DNA of 25,077 bases from Bigelowiella natans CCMP2755 (Eukaryota > Cercozoa > Chlorarachniophyceae). Position numbers and translations under genes: made by a program. The notes beneath the pieces were generated by a model. That model did not search any database. It worked only from the letters and a program-made list of their open reading frames with translations, and had not been told where the DNA came from. The stretch is taken from positions 47,501 through 72,577 of the forward strand of contig ADNK01000443.1 of NCBI GenBank assembly GCA_000320545.1, written 5' to 3'. Positions 12,080 through 22,103 of the stretch are shown here, one piece after another; within the stretch, counting starts at the first letter, position 1, and every line of letters begins with the position of its first letter.

Positions 12080-12704
12080 GCACCGACAATGGACAGTGGT
12101 GATGAACGCGAAGAAACGTAATCATCACACTTTTTCCCAAGAAGCACGCTGCATGAATATTGATTGATTGACGTGTCTAGCGCTCGCCGTTTTAGCCCTG
12201 CTGCTGCTGCTGCTTGTTGTTGTTGCTATTGCTACGACGACGAGCGACGCAACCCAACGCCACTTACTGGGGAGATGAAGGGAAGCACGCCGTGCAATGG
12301 CAAGCGTGCTCTGCCGATGAGCGAGTCTGCAACCATCCGCTTGCTCCACACCGACATCCTGAGAAACTGGTCTTCGCTTGAGATGGGGATCTCCACCGTG
12401 TGGTTCCATACAGGGTTCTGCCCGCCATCGACGCACTTGGGCACTGCATAAACAATCTTCTTTCTCTTCGACCTCCCTTCCAGGGAGAAACGAATGTACG
12501 GATCCTGCAAGTAACACCACACCAACAGAAGGGGGGGGAGGGAACAGCACTGCTTATTTGCGTCTACGTTGCTTTGCCGCCACTCGCTCACGCTGCAAGG
12601 CTTGTTGCGCCCCCTCTCCACACTTCTCTTCCCGAATCTAGATCATACGGTCAACAAACAAAAAGCCTCTCCCCTATCTATCTCCATCATATATATATAC
12701 TCGA

Positions 12705-12749
<45 letters not shown>

Positions 12750-13173
12750 CACAAAGAACATCGCGAATAGATCTACCTGATGGCCCATGCTCTGCGTATC
12801 GTATAAGTGCCTACCGCGAATAGCAGTAACGATAAGACGCCCTGCAATGCCGATGTTGGCTTGGGGAACGAGTACAGGTCCCAGGTAGCCGTTGGTGGCT
12901 TTAATCTTGGGGGAAAGGAAGAGAAAAGGGGGGGGGGGATGTTTGTTTGTCAGAGCAGCGAGCCCATAGCAGAGAGCAACGAGTCCACCGACAAAGCGTG
13001 AAAAGATATACATGCACACGCACACACACACACACACACACGCATACGCACAAATATTATGAACTATTATCAGTACATATTTTTAGTCGCTAGTTCTACT
13101 ACCTTATAGATCAAATGGTAAGGAGGCACGAATGCCTTTGCCGCAAGAGCCTCCTGAAAGGGTGAAGAGAGCA

Positions 13174-13220
<47 letters not shown>

Positions 13221-13801
13221 TATGTGTTGTGTATTATGCAATAATTTGGCACCTAGCCACATGCGCGCTATAGATGGAGACGAAGAAAGGAGGACGGGGA
13301 GAGGGAGAGAGACGAAGCGAAGAAGAAAAGGAGAAATCAAGGAGCGGGGAGATGAGCACGCAAAAATATTTTCGCGCAAGAAGCAACAACAAGTTCAGCA
13401 AAAAGATCTCGTGCTCAGAGCGTGACGGAGGAGCACCTTCTTCATAGATTCCAGAGCGCTTTTGACCAGGTCGGTTTTAAGGTCCTTCCCGCCTGTTTTC
13501 CGAATCGGATACCTGATGATGATAAGATGTGTGTGTGTGTGTGTGTGTGTGTGTGTTGCGGCGCTGCTAGTCATCGAGCGAGCGCATTTGACGAGGATGC
13601 ATTCGCCCTGCCTGTGAGAAGGCAAGTTGTTGGAACTCGCTGCTTGCAACAACAGACGGTGGCGGTCTGTCTGTGACTGTACTACCCCCTCTTGGTGCCT
13701 TCAACGGTACATTCCATCTTCTTGAGGTTTATGATGTAGCCACAGCCAGATACCTGTATGTGCACATAACACATGGTTTTTTTTCAAAAAAATATTTATA
13801 G

Positions 13802-13838
<37 letters not shown>

Positions 13839-14751
13839 GAGATATATTTGTGCTTGTGTATGTGCTTGTATATGTGTGTCAATATGTAAGATGGCTGAAA
13901 GGTTTGAGTCATCATCTTTTATCTGATGACATGCAATGTTGTTAGTGTTTCTAGTGGGATCGCACATCGTTTACCTTGAACTTGATTTCCTCTTGCCCGT
14001 TAGCCATACCCTGGTCAATGATAAGGCTCGCCTTCGGTAGGAAGCTTTTCCACTCTGATCAGCACAAGCACCCACACACAAATATGTATAAACATATAAT
14101 TGTGTACTCATACATATTATATATTAATATTTATTGCGTATAGCAGACTACTTAGCAAAATAGTGTTGGATTGGAGCTGTTTTTGAGTCGGTTACTAGGA
14201 GGGGATGCAAATGTTTTTTTTCAATCTCCGTCTCAAGAAGATGTGATCGTATCTCGGGAAATTCAGAATTTAGACCTACCCCCGTTCTTATGATGCTTGA
14301 ACTGCCATGAGACGGCTTGCATCATCGAGGGAGAGCGATTGTGAGAAACTAGATTTTGGTGGGATCCTAACAGTGCCATCTTGCTTGAATCTAGGAGAGC
14401 ACACTCTTCCGAGAAAATCTTATGATGTTTTAGACGACCAACCCGCCCACTCTTTCTTCCGGTATACGGACTTCTTATTTCTCCCAACTCTCCCCCCGGC
14501 TACGATGCGATGATGCTGGCAGGTGATACGGGTAGTAGAGGGTCGGGAAATGTGAAATCGATGTTGTGGTTTTAAAGTGCGACAATAAATATACGTTGTC
14601 GTATGGATAAAATAGAATATATTGTCATCCTAAAAACGGCCGAAACGCTTCGTTAATATAGGCGTCGAGGGGCTTAAGGACTTAATTTACATGATTGGAA
14701 GCGGGCTCTCATGTGGGCTATTTTGCTGGTAAAAAAGGGTAGTGCGTCCAT
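8160..14751 (-). CDS. WWE-C2-RhoGAP protein with SR-rich tail, 18 exons, about 790 aa
   Basis: Exons: 14751-14691 (tentative start), 14390-14280, 14054-13975, 13753-13686, 13512-13437, 13153-13103, 12905-12777, 12504-12268, 11945-11830, 11602-11446, 11145-11032, 10810-10715, 10421-10329, 10081-10046, 9807-9739, 9498-9349, 9058-8891, 8720-8160. Every phase agrees. WWE domain at residues 49-115 (VSWQFKHHKNGEW … KFKVSGCGYIINLKKMEC … YPIRK). C2 domain at 171-340 (GRLIVTAIRGRHLYDTQ, QDPYIRFSLEG, NPVWNHTVEIP), with few Ca2+-loop Asp residues. RhoGAP domain at 378-548, with arginine finger R404 in GIFRVPGD, then LLKLYFRELPEPLIP and NKMLPKNVATCWAPSLMRS. The tail (549-790) has acidic, RSRSRSPS and poly-Pro runs. 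RhoGAP domains switch off Rho/Rac GTPases; WWE domains bind iso-ADP-ribose or ubiquitin-pathway partners. The start exon and exon 9 are the least certain. Confidence 0.92.
9262..9293. repeat. (CA)n microsatellite
   Basis: Intronic in the RhoGAP gene, between exons 9498-9349 and 9058-8891. Confidence 0.9.
10438..10494. repeat. Compound (CA)n(GA)n microsatellite
   Basis: Sits directly upstream (minus sense) of RhoGAP exon 10421-10329, supplying its polypyrimidine tract. Confidence 0.9.
11614..11651. repeat. (CA)n microsatellite
   Basis: Immediately upstream (minus sense) of RhoGAP-gene exon 11602-11446. Confidence 0.9.
11982..12080. repeat. Compound (GT)n(GA)n microsatellite
   Basis: In the intron before RhoGAP-gene exon 11945-11830. 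Confidence 0.9.
12700..12741. repeat. (TA)n microsatellite
   Basis: In the intron inside the C2 domain coding region of the RhoGAP gene. Confidence 0.9.
13171..13219. repeat. (TA)n microsatellite
   Basis: Just upstream (minus sense) of exon 13153-13103 of the RhoGAP gene. Confidence 0.9.
13804..13835. repeat. (TA)n microsatellite
   Basis: In the intron that splits the WWE domain coding region. Confidence 0.9.
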
Positions 14752-15019
14752 ATTACAATGAAAATGACCTGCGTCTTCTGCTTCTGGACTGATTCTGTTG
14801 TCTTAAGGTAAGATACATTGTTGGCCTGCATGATGGTAGGCAAAGATTCGCCCCGATGAGAACGGAAGACAGAGGACGTCGAGGCACAGGTCGCAGGACA
14901 GTTACACTCGCTATTTGGATTCGTATTCTTTATCGTATTCCCAAAATATACATAGAATATCCTGAATTATTTTTCTATTTTTCCTAATAATTTGAAAACC
15001 TATCCTTTACATAATCCAG
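14752..15019. other. Head-to-head spacer, RhoGAP gene / C2 gene
   Basis: About 270 bp separate the tentative RhoGAP ATG (minus) from the first recognised exon of the C2 gene (plus). It must contain the missing 5' exon of the C2 gene, or that exon lies further left. The right half is AT-rich. Confidence 0.35.
14769..14825 (-). other. Orphan exon-like segment upstream of the RhoGAP gene
   Basis: On the minus strand a good acceptor opens 19 codons (ANNVSYLKTTESVQKQKTQ), phase 0 at both ends, followed by GTCATT. It does not fit the phase of the RhoGAP second exon. It could be an alternative 5' exon joined through an unseen exon, or chance. Confidence 0.25.
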
Positions 15020-16495
15020 GGCGCCCAAGACCCCAGCAACCCTGTAGATATCAACGTGTCCCTGGGGAAGGGGGAAGGGATCAAAGTGGCGACCTTCGTT
15101 GAAACTGGAGCTATTTGCGTTTCCAAAGTCCTCGAACGATAGGGTTTTTCCTCCCTTCTGTATGGGGTCTCAGAATTCGCATGAAAGGCGTGATGATCTT
15201 GGAGGAAATTCTCGAAGAAGTTGCCGTTCGGAGACGCACCATGTGACGAAGAGGAATAGCTTTCCAGAAACGATACGTATGATGAGAAATTATGGATTCA
15301 AAATTCAGCATTGCGCTGGTGACATTGAACGTGTTGTTGTTGTTGTTGTTGTTGCTGTTGTTATTGCTGCTGCTGCTGCTGCTGCTGCGTGGTTGTTTAG
15401 CATCTCCGGACAAAGCCCGTGCACCCAACGTTGTGATACAGATCATCAGGGCACATATCCCCCATGACAAGCGAACAACAAGCATTGAAGGGTAAAACGT
15501 TATCAACGTTTTTCCCGTTGTAGTTCTGGCATATCTGACAGCTCTTTTCGCAACGTTGCTCATCGTCCTGTTTTTCCAGCTACATTGAAAGAGAGTCGAC
15601 GACCGCACACTGTACTGAAAAACCACGGCGGCAGCTTCCGATTAGCGAAGGAGATAATAAGGTATGGCATAATTTAAAATTATATGTAGAAGGGCGGGGA
15701 AAGATAGGGGAGCGTTGTAAGCTTAGGTGATGCCGTACCCTCTCTTTCCTCATACGTATTTGCTGCTGCGAATCTTAGAGGATACTTCCGCAAGTGCTAT
15801 CGAAGAAAGAATCAGCGTTGATGATAAATGCCTGCGAATTGTCATCCTCCAAGTTGAACGGAACAGTCGCCAGCAATATCTTCTGTACGTGCAGTAACAA
15901 CCTTCGCTTCCCCGAGCATCTGCATTTTGCGTCGATGAGTGTATACGCATATGATGAGCATTGCACCATTTCCATCGTTCCGATGTAGTGACGATACGCT
16001 GCGTTATAGCATAAATTTGGTGACGATAGGTACTCCAAGGAGGCCTGAAACTACGGACCCTGTATGGAACTACACCGTGGATTTTCAAGTCTCAGCCGCC
16101 GAAGGCGATATTCTCCATTTAAGACTGGCCAAGGGCGACAGGTACAATGCCGGAGTTTCTTCATACCTGCTTATACCATGCAATGCTCTCTCCGCTTTTT
16201 TTAGTCTCTTGCTACCTTATGGCTGCGGCTTCTTTCTGCTTTGATGGAGCAGCATAGCAGGATGATCTTGTTATTGCTAATGATATCCTGCACGTCGCTC
16301 TTCTTCTTCTTCTTCAGGATCGTTGCGAGAGGGGCATTTGACCTGTGCAAGCTTCCAACGGATGTTCCTCTAACGAAGTATCTCGCAGGCGCAACAAGCA
16401 AACAGAAGAAGATGAAACGTACTACCGCGACCACACTAGTAAAACATAATAATCTGGAGGAAGCAGCCGGAAAAAATGACTTTGTATACACATAA
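15020..16495 (+). CDS. C2-domain protein, 7 exons recognised, 5' end missing
   Basis: Exons: 15020-15127, 15174-15276, 15401-15491, 15580-15661, 15781-15884, 16010-16141, 16318-16495. Phases agree throughout, giving about 250 codons. The best domain evidence is near the C terminus: KCLRIVILQVERN, then LLINLVTIGTPRRPETTD, PVWNYTVDFQVS, DILHLRLAKGD and RIVARGAFDLCKLP, the order of a C2 beta-sandwich. An earlier NVVIQIIRAHIPHDK and the first exon (DPSNPVDINVSLGKGEGIK) may belong to another degenerate C2. Ca2+-binding Asp residues are scarce, so it may act without calcium. The basic tail ends at TAA 16495, with AATAAA at 16500-16505. The first recognised exon starts in phase 0 without an ATG, so at least one 5' exon is missing. 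A (TTG/CTG)n repeat fills the third intron. A different acceptor two bases earlier at exon 5 would give another open frame; I judge it less C2-like. Confidence 0.7.
15331..15389. repeat. (TTG)n(CTG)n microsatellite
   Basis: In the C2 gene, directly before the acceptor of exon 15401-15491. It is open in the same frame and would encode poly-Leu if retained. Confidence 0.85.
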
Positions 16496-16499
16496 TAGA

Positions 16500-16505
16500 A
16501 ATAAA
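16500..16505 (+). promoter_or_regulatory. Candidate poly(A) signal of the C2 gene
   Basis: AATAAA starts four nt after the TAA stop, close but typical of compact genes. It supports separating this gene from the phosphatase gene downstream. Confidence 0.35.
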
Positions 16506-16804
16506 AAGAAATATGACGAATATATATTCAAATTATACATACATATATTATGTACATTGTGAGAGCCGTGGAATAAGCGAGATCGTGGGTGCGGTTCAGT
16601 CGATCCGTGGAGAGAATCACAGCATGCAAAATCACAAAATTTGAGACACGATAAAGCTGCGGCAAGCAATGGCATTTTGCTCATTTGAGAGCATGGAGAG
16701 CAGTATTGTACCCCTCCTCTAACCTACATCTAAATGTATATGAATTAGCGTTGTCTACTGAGAAGCTTCTTGAGCTGACGAATACACTCAACGAGTAGGA
16801 ACAA

Positions 16805-16838
<34 letters not shown>

Positions 16839-16909
16839 GAAGAGAAGAGGGGGAGAAATCATCATATTATCGAAACCGACGCCGCAATGACAATTGATTC
16901 CTCTCGGAG

Positions 16910-17224
16910 ATGGCTTTCCGGCGAAGAAAGAAACCAACATCGAGCCCACGCAGTAGGCCTACGGACAATGAGAGTTATCATCGCCATTCTTCTTCACCGA
17001 GGAGATAGATGAAGGGATAAAGGGGAGTTGGTGTGCCGACAGCAGAGCAGCAGCAACAACGGCAGTAACACCCAACATGCATAATGCTAATATTCGTTGT
17101 CCACTTCTTCTTAGAACGGGTAGTACCGGATACTATTGCAGCGTTGACTTCCAGGTGGTGAATGTTGATGATGATTCCAGCAGCAGCACTCCTTGTCGCG
17201 CCACTCTGAAACACATAGAAGAAG

Positions 17225-17255
<31 letters not shown>

Positions 17256-17520
17256 CTTGCATGTAATAACGCTGAAGGACGACATCGTTGGCGGTGTTTG
17301 GCCGTATAACATAGAATAGATGAGCCTCATTGGCCCTCCCCCCCCCCCCCCCCTCCTCCGTCTCCTCCTCCTCCTCCTCTTCCCTTCCTCTAGATCTTGA
17401 AGAAGGCTTTGAAGAAGAGCTCCAGGATCTACTTCGTGAGGCATGGAGAGTCGAAGTGGAATGAGGCACGGAAGGCCAAGAACTATAGGAAGGTGCTACT
17501 AGCGCGGCGCTCGTTCATAT

Positions 17521-17586
<66 letters not shown>

Positions 17587-18496
17587 TCTTATCGCTTGTG
17601 CACTCACTACTACTACTGCTGGCTATCATGCGCCTTGATGTTGGTTGTGTGTCGTTCGTCTGCCCTGTCCTTATCATCATTTGCAGCTGATTCACTTCGA
17701 CCACGTCCTGACCTACGAGGGGATCAAGCAGTCCCGCACGCTCAATAGCTTGTGGAGGAGGCTCGCAGATGATCGCTCGAAGCGGAGGGATGGGGGGAGA
17801 GAGGAGGAGGGGGAGGGGGAGATAAAGGAGGGGGGGGATAAAGTAAGGAAGACAGAGATCACACAGCGAGCAGAGGAGAAAAAGGAAAGCGAAAACGAAG
17901 AGAAAGTGGCGGGAGAGCACATCGTGCTTGATGGGCAAGATAGTAGTAATAGTAGTAGCAGTGATGGTATGAGAAGCAGTATTAGTTGGAGTGGTAGTAG
18001 TAGTAGTAGTAGTAGTAGAAACTATCTCGAAAGATTTCTTGCAGCAGACATGATTCTCACGTCGCCGCTCACCCGGGTAGTATTACATATTATATATAAT
18101 ATATAATTATATATAATTGTACATATGTAGTTATGCGTGTGTGTGCGCGCGTGTATGATAGAAATTATCATCATTATCATCATTATCATCATCATCATAA
18201 TATTGTGATATCCTGATCCTAACCCTCCTCCTCCTCCTACACAGGCAATTCAGACCTGCTTGCTTTCAATGGAGGGTCATCCCACAGCCGTGAAGAAAGG
18301 AGTTACGTTCTGCAAGGATCTTCGAGAGATCAAATCCCTGGGGGGATTTGACGCAAAGGGTTAGTTGCCATCACGACTAGTATCTTGATTGGCAGCATAA
18401 TACTACTACTACATATTGACATCATTGCTACTAATGTTCGTTCAATCATGCCATAGTTCAAGCCCTTGCCTCCGGCCCCTCCGCCCTCCCTTTCTC

Positions 18497-18546
<50 letters not shown>

Positions 18547-19153
18547 CTCCTTCTCTCTGTTTCTTTCTCTCACAACACCCCACCCCCGCCCTCCTCCCCC
18601 CCACCGACGCAGGCAAGTGCTACGGGGAGGCCATTTTGAAACGCACTGAAGAGAAGCTGAAGAAGAAGATCCGGGAGGCCTACGAGGCCAACAAAGGCTG
18701 CTGGGACGCCGACGGAAATACTGATGAAGATGCCGTGGAGGACAAAATCAAAGCAGAGATGGAAATGGTGTTGTCTTTTCTTCTTTTCGTTTGTACTACT
18801 GCTACCCGTTTCGTCGATCTATCCCAATCAATGTGATGATGATCATCATGATGATAATGGCTGCTGCAACGGTTGCAGGTGGAACGAGTCTGCAAGACAC
18901 CGGTAGATTATAACGACGCGAACACGATGTGGTGGGTCTTCAAGGTAATGAATCCGACAACTACGCAAACAAACAAACAAACAGACAAACAAACAAATGC
19001 TGCTCCACCCGTGCACACACACGTATCTCTCACCGCTACACGTCTTTTTTCGATTGATGTGACATGTGTTGTGTGCTGCGCCTGCTGCGACAACGACGAG
19101 GACGACGACGATACTGCTGCTACTACTACTACTACTACTACTACTACTATCGC

Positions 19154-19190
<37 letters not shown>

Positions 19191-19868
19191 ATCGCTAATA
19201 ATACTACTAATGATAATAATAATAGTATTAGTAACAGTTCTTGTTTTGGGCCAGGACACAAAATCTGATGTCTTCAAGCGTCTGGAGGATTTCTTATCCT
19301 ATATACGGTCGAAGAAGCAACAGGATGATACTACTATTGCTACTGCTGCTACAACCCACAGCGATGCACACAACAAAAAATGCAAAACACTGAGCAGTGC
19401 ATGCTAATTTTCTCTGTGTGCGTGCGCGCACGTGTACGCACCGTTGGCCCATAGACAATCATCGATGGTTGCAGTGAAGACGCGGTACCGCTGCTGCCGT
19501 CGTTCTCTTTGACCATCTTGGTCAGATCTGCTGCATCGTCTTCTTCTCTAGTCTTAACCCTCCTCGTCCTCCTACCCCTCCCCCCCCCCCCTTCCTCCTT
19601 ACCTCGTTGCAGCTATCTACCCGGAACGACTTTCATATGTGTTGGCCATTCGATGTTCCTGAAGGCTTTGTTTAAGAACTGCCTCTGTCCTAAGTGGGCC
19701 TCACTGAACGTACGCATCGCGGAGGTAGGTAGTTGGTAGTAAGTGGCTACTGCTGCTGCTGTAGTGGTGGTGGTGGTGATGTGGAGGCACCAGATCGATC
19801 GTAGAAGCAACAAGCACACACGCACACACACACACATCTATATGCATAATATACATATGTATGTGTGT

Positions 19869-19911
<43 letters not shown>

Positions 19912-20583
19912 TATATATATTATGCACATATATGTGTGTGTGTGTGTGTGTGTGTAGTGGCTGAAACAACTAGATATCATTTAAGCGCTGTAGCCGCTGC
20001 TTTGCACAGCTACATTAGGATGACCATTGATGGAATGTAATTTATTCATTTATTACGTCCGTCTCATATGTCATCAAGCGGCTAAAAAACAACTCCTATT
20101 ACTACTACTAGAAGCACGCTACTGCTGCTTAGACTCATCCTCCTCCATCCTTCACCCAACCTCCCTTTCTTCCAGAATCTGAAGACGGAAAAGATCTCCA
20201 ACGGAGGGTGCATAGCATTCGACATCCAATTTCGCGGTGACGCGAGGCGGTGGGATATAACCAATGTAGAGCTACTGTTCGGCACAGTTTTCCAGCCGCG
20301 CCATGGCCACGGCGGGGGGGGGAAAGGAAAAGACGACAGTGGCACGCCAAAAGAAGGAGGAATCAACCCCAGGCCGATCGCCAAACCAAGTCAGATTCGT
20401 AGGGTGAAAAGCGCTTCTTCTCCAAAGCAGCCTGCTGACAGCGGGCTTGCCAGCTCCAATGCGAAACTCGCGAATACCAGCGGTGGAGAGGCCGCCGGCG
20501 GCGGTCTCCTCAAGAAGAATGATGCGAATGAATGGAACTCCAATCCGGATGCTCTCCGGTCGCTCGAGAAGACTGTAGACTGA
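16910..20583 (+). CDS. Histidine phosphatase superfamily (phosphoglycerate-mutase-like) protein, 12 exons, about 568 aa
   Basis: Exons: 16910-16973, 17115-17154, 17181-17286, 17394-17492, 17687-18076, 18245-18359, 18613-18767, 18879-18944, 19255-19396, 19475-19484, 19613-19724, 20176-20583. Phases agree at all joins. Catalytic marks: IYFVRHGESKWNEA (phospho-acceptor His87), DHVLTYEGIKQSRTL, MILTSPLTRAIQTCL (Arg233) and FICVGHSMFLKALF (second His408). These are the branch-1 core, so a phosphatase or mutase reaction through phosphohistidine is expected; the substrate is unknown. Between the LT.EG block and SPLTR lies an insert of about 90 residues rich in K, E and S, partly from an AGT repeat. 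Exon 3 encodes twelve Glu from a GAA repeat. Exon 10 is 10 nt long. The C-terminal 135 residues are low-complexity after a short core (LFGTVFQPR). The start ATG is the best available but not proven. Confidence 0.9.
17219..17254 (+). repeat. (GAA)12 coding microsatellite
   Basis: Translated as twelve glutamates in exon 3 of the phosphatase gene. Confidence 0.8.
17524..17585. repeat. Compound (CA)n(TA)n microsatellite
   Basis: In phosphatase intron 4, between the RHGES exon and the long exon 5. Confidence 0.9.
18499..18560. repeat. (TC)n microsatellite
   Basis: In phosphatase intron 6, forming the polypyrimidine region before exon 7. Confidence 0.9.
18965..19000. repeat. (AAAC)n tetranucleotide repeat
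   Basis: In phosphatase intron 8, followed by TAC and AAT repeats at 19118-19215. Confidence 0.85.
19118..19235. repeat. (TAC)n(AAT)n compound repeat
   Basis: TAC/ACT runs then AAT runs, in phosphatase intron 8 shortly before the acceptor at 19254. Confidence 0.9.
19475..19484 (+). other. 10-nt microexon of the phosphatase gene
   Basis: TGAAGACGCG lies between an acceptor (GGTTGCAG) and a donor (GTACCG). It converts the phase-1 donor after 19396 to the phase-2 acceptor at 19612, adding Met-Lys-Thr-Arg across the joins. Without it the GHS exon would be out of frame. Flanking introns are about 78 and 128 bp. Confidence 0.65.
19817..19957. repeat. Compound (CA)n(TA)n(GT)n repeat
   Basis: In the last phosphatase intron. 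CA on the left and GT on the right of a TA core make the whole region self-complementary. Confidence 0.9.
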
Positions 20584-21820
20584 CGACATGACAGCGGTGT
20601 CGTTCATGGTAGCATGACCTCGGAGGGCGCGCGTGCTGCAACGTGTCCGGGTCTCACTAACCAATGAGCTGTCTTCTTGCTCCGCAGAGATAGATTTTTT
20701 GCAGGAGATTCATTGTGCATGTGCATGTCCATGTCCATTCATTGATGCACTCGGCATGGCTTGAATCGAGAATTGCTAGCATGCATGCCACCTCGGGTTC
20801 AATTGTCTGGCTAGCTGGTCCCGCCTCTGGGAGCTGCTGCTGCGATGGCCATGCGATGCGTTGCATGCGCGGTGGCCGTTGCTGTTCGATCCCATGTGCT
20901 AGTGTGTAGCGCTAAAAATGATGTCAGAACTGTGGGCAGTTGTCGTGCACGGTGTATTTCGCCCACCACCTGCTAGCCTGCTAGCCTGGCTGTGTTTGCA
21001 TCAACCCTGCTACTTGGCTAGCCTGCATGCAACCTTGAACGTGCGCACTCTCTAGCTGTGGCGATCGTGAGCCACAACAACTGGAAGTCGGAATCTGATC
21101 TTCTGACTTGGTGATCGAAGGTCTTCTAGGTGTGGGGAAGGTCTTCCTGGCACAAATTGTGGGTCTGGCTAGCTGAAATGCACTGAATCATTTCACGGTC
21201 AGCGTTGCGCTGAAATCTCACTTGCGCTTTCTGTCACTTTCTCCACGCAAATCTCCCGTGAAGCTGCGACTCTCAAACATTGAGCATTTGGAATGCATGG
21301 CCGTCAGTTTCAAAGGATTGCACGTCCATCATCAAACATCAAACCTGATCAGACGTGAATGCACGAAATCACAATTGCCAGTGCACTTGTGCAACGCGGC
21401 TCTCGCAGAATGACCAGCACACTTTTTGACAAAAGTGTTTTGGATTCAAACAAAATCAATGTGAAGAAAGAAAGAAAGAAACTTGATGGACTGCACTTCC
21501 AAACAAACGTTGCAAGACATTTGCAAAGAGCGGAACGCAGTGAGTCTAGCGAGGACAATGCGAGTGTGTGCAAACGTGTGACAAATTGATGCCCAAATCC
21601 GGTGATCTTAGACGCAGGACGTTTTAGGCTGAAATGGGTGATGGGTCACATGATGCCGTTGGAAAGGGGTGCCTGCTGTGTGGCGTTCCAGAGCTAATTT
21701 TCGATGTCCATGTCACGTTTTGGTCGAAAATCGCAGGAGAACAGAGTTTGAGAATGTTCACTAATTCATTCCGGGCTTTATTATTGCCCGGGCTTTATTT
21801 TTACCCGAACAACAGCCACG

Positions 21821-21870
21821 GATTCTGCAGATTCTGCAGATTATCTGCAGATCTTCTGCAGATTGATCTG
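21821..21870. repeat. CTGCAG-containing short tandem repeat
   Basis: About five imperfect copies of a 9 to 12-nt unit built on GATT/TCTGCAG follow each other, then fade into further GATTCAG-like copies. Confidence 0.6.
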
Positions 21871-21907
21871 GCGATTCAGATTCATCTGTTCTGTTTTTCC
21901 TGTCAGG

Positions 21908-22035
21908 ATCAAGAAATCCCATGCATTTTTCATTTTGGATCATTCAGATTTGAGGAATCCCCTGCATTCATTGATTTTGTGTCCCCGGTTTTCAGAAATG
22001 CCCTGCATTTTCTTCTCTCTTGTCCATGCCGAATT
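21908..22035. repeat. Three degenerate copies of a 43-bp unit
   Basis: Units begin near 21909, 21953 and 21996 with RAATSCCMTGCATT followed by a T-rich stretch. The spacing is about 43 nt, not a multiple of three, and similarity is limited to the first 15 to 20 nt. Confidence 0.45.
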
Positions 22036-22103
22036 CTGTGGAAAATTTTACAGAGTTGTGAGCATCTGTCTGTCGCCGTTGAACACAAAATTCAAACACC
22101 GCA

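Larger units (their letters stand above)
20584..22103. other. Spacer between phosphatase and zinc-finger genes, palindrome-word rich
   Basis: No exon with splice borders is recognised on either strand. From about 20770 to 21180 it is crowded with GCTAGC (about six by eye) and GCATGC (about four). From 21820 to 22030 it holds two short degenerate tandem repeats. Unlike the rest of the window it has almost no di- or trinucleotide microsatellite. An open plus frame, 21634-22416, overlaps the zinc-finger gene and shows no recognisable domain. Confidence 0.5.

Noticed and set aside
15020-15073. Minus-strand reading GHVDIYRVAGVLGALDY resembling a RhoGAP start
   Set aside because: The RhoGAP domain of the minus-strand gene is already complete elsewhere, and the plus strand has a full 36-codon exon here.
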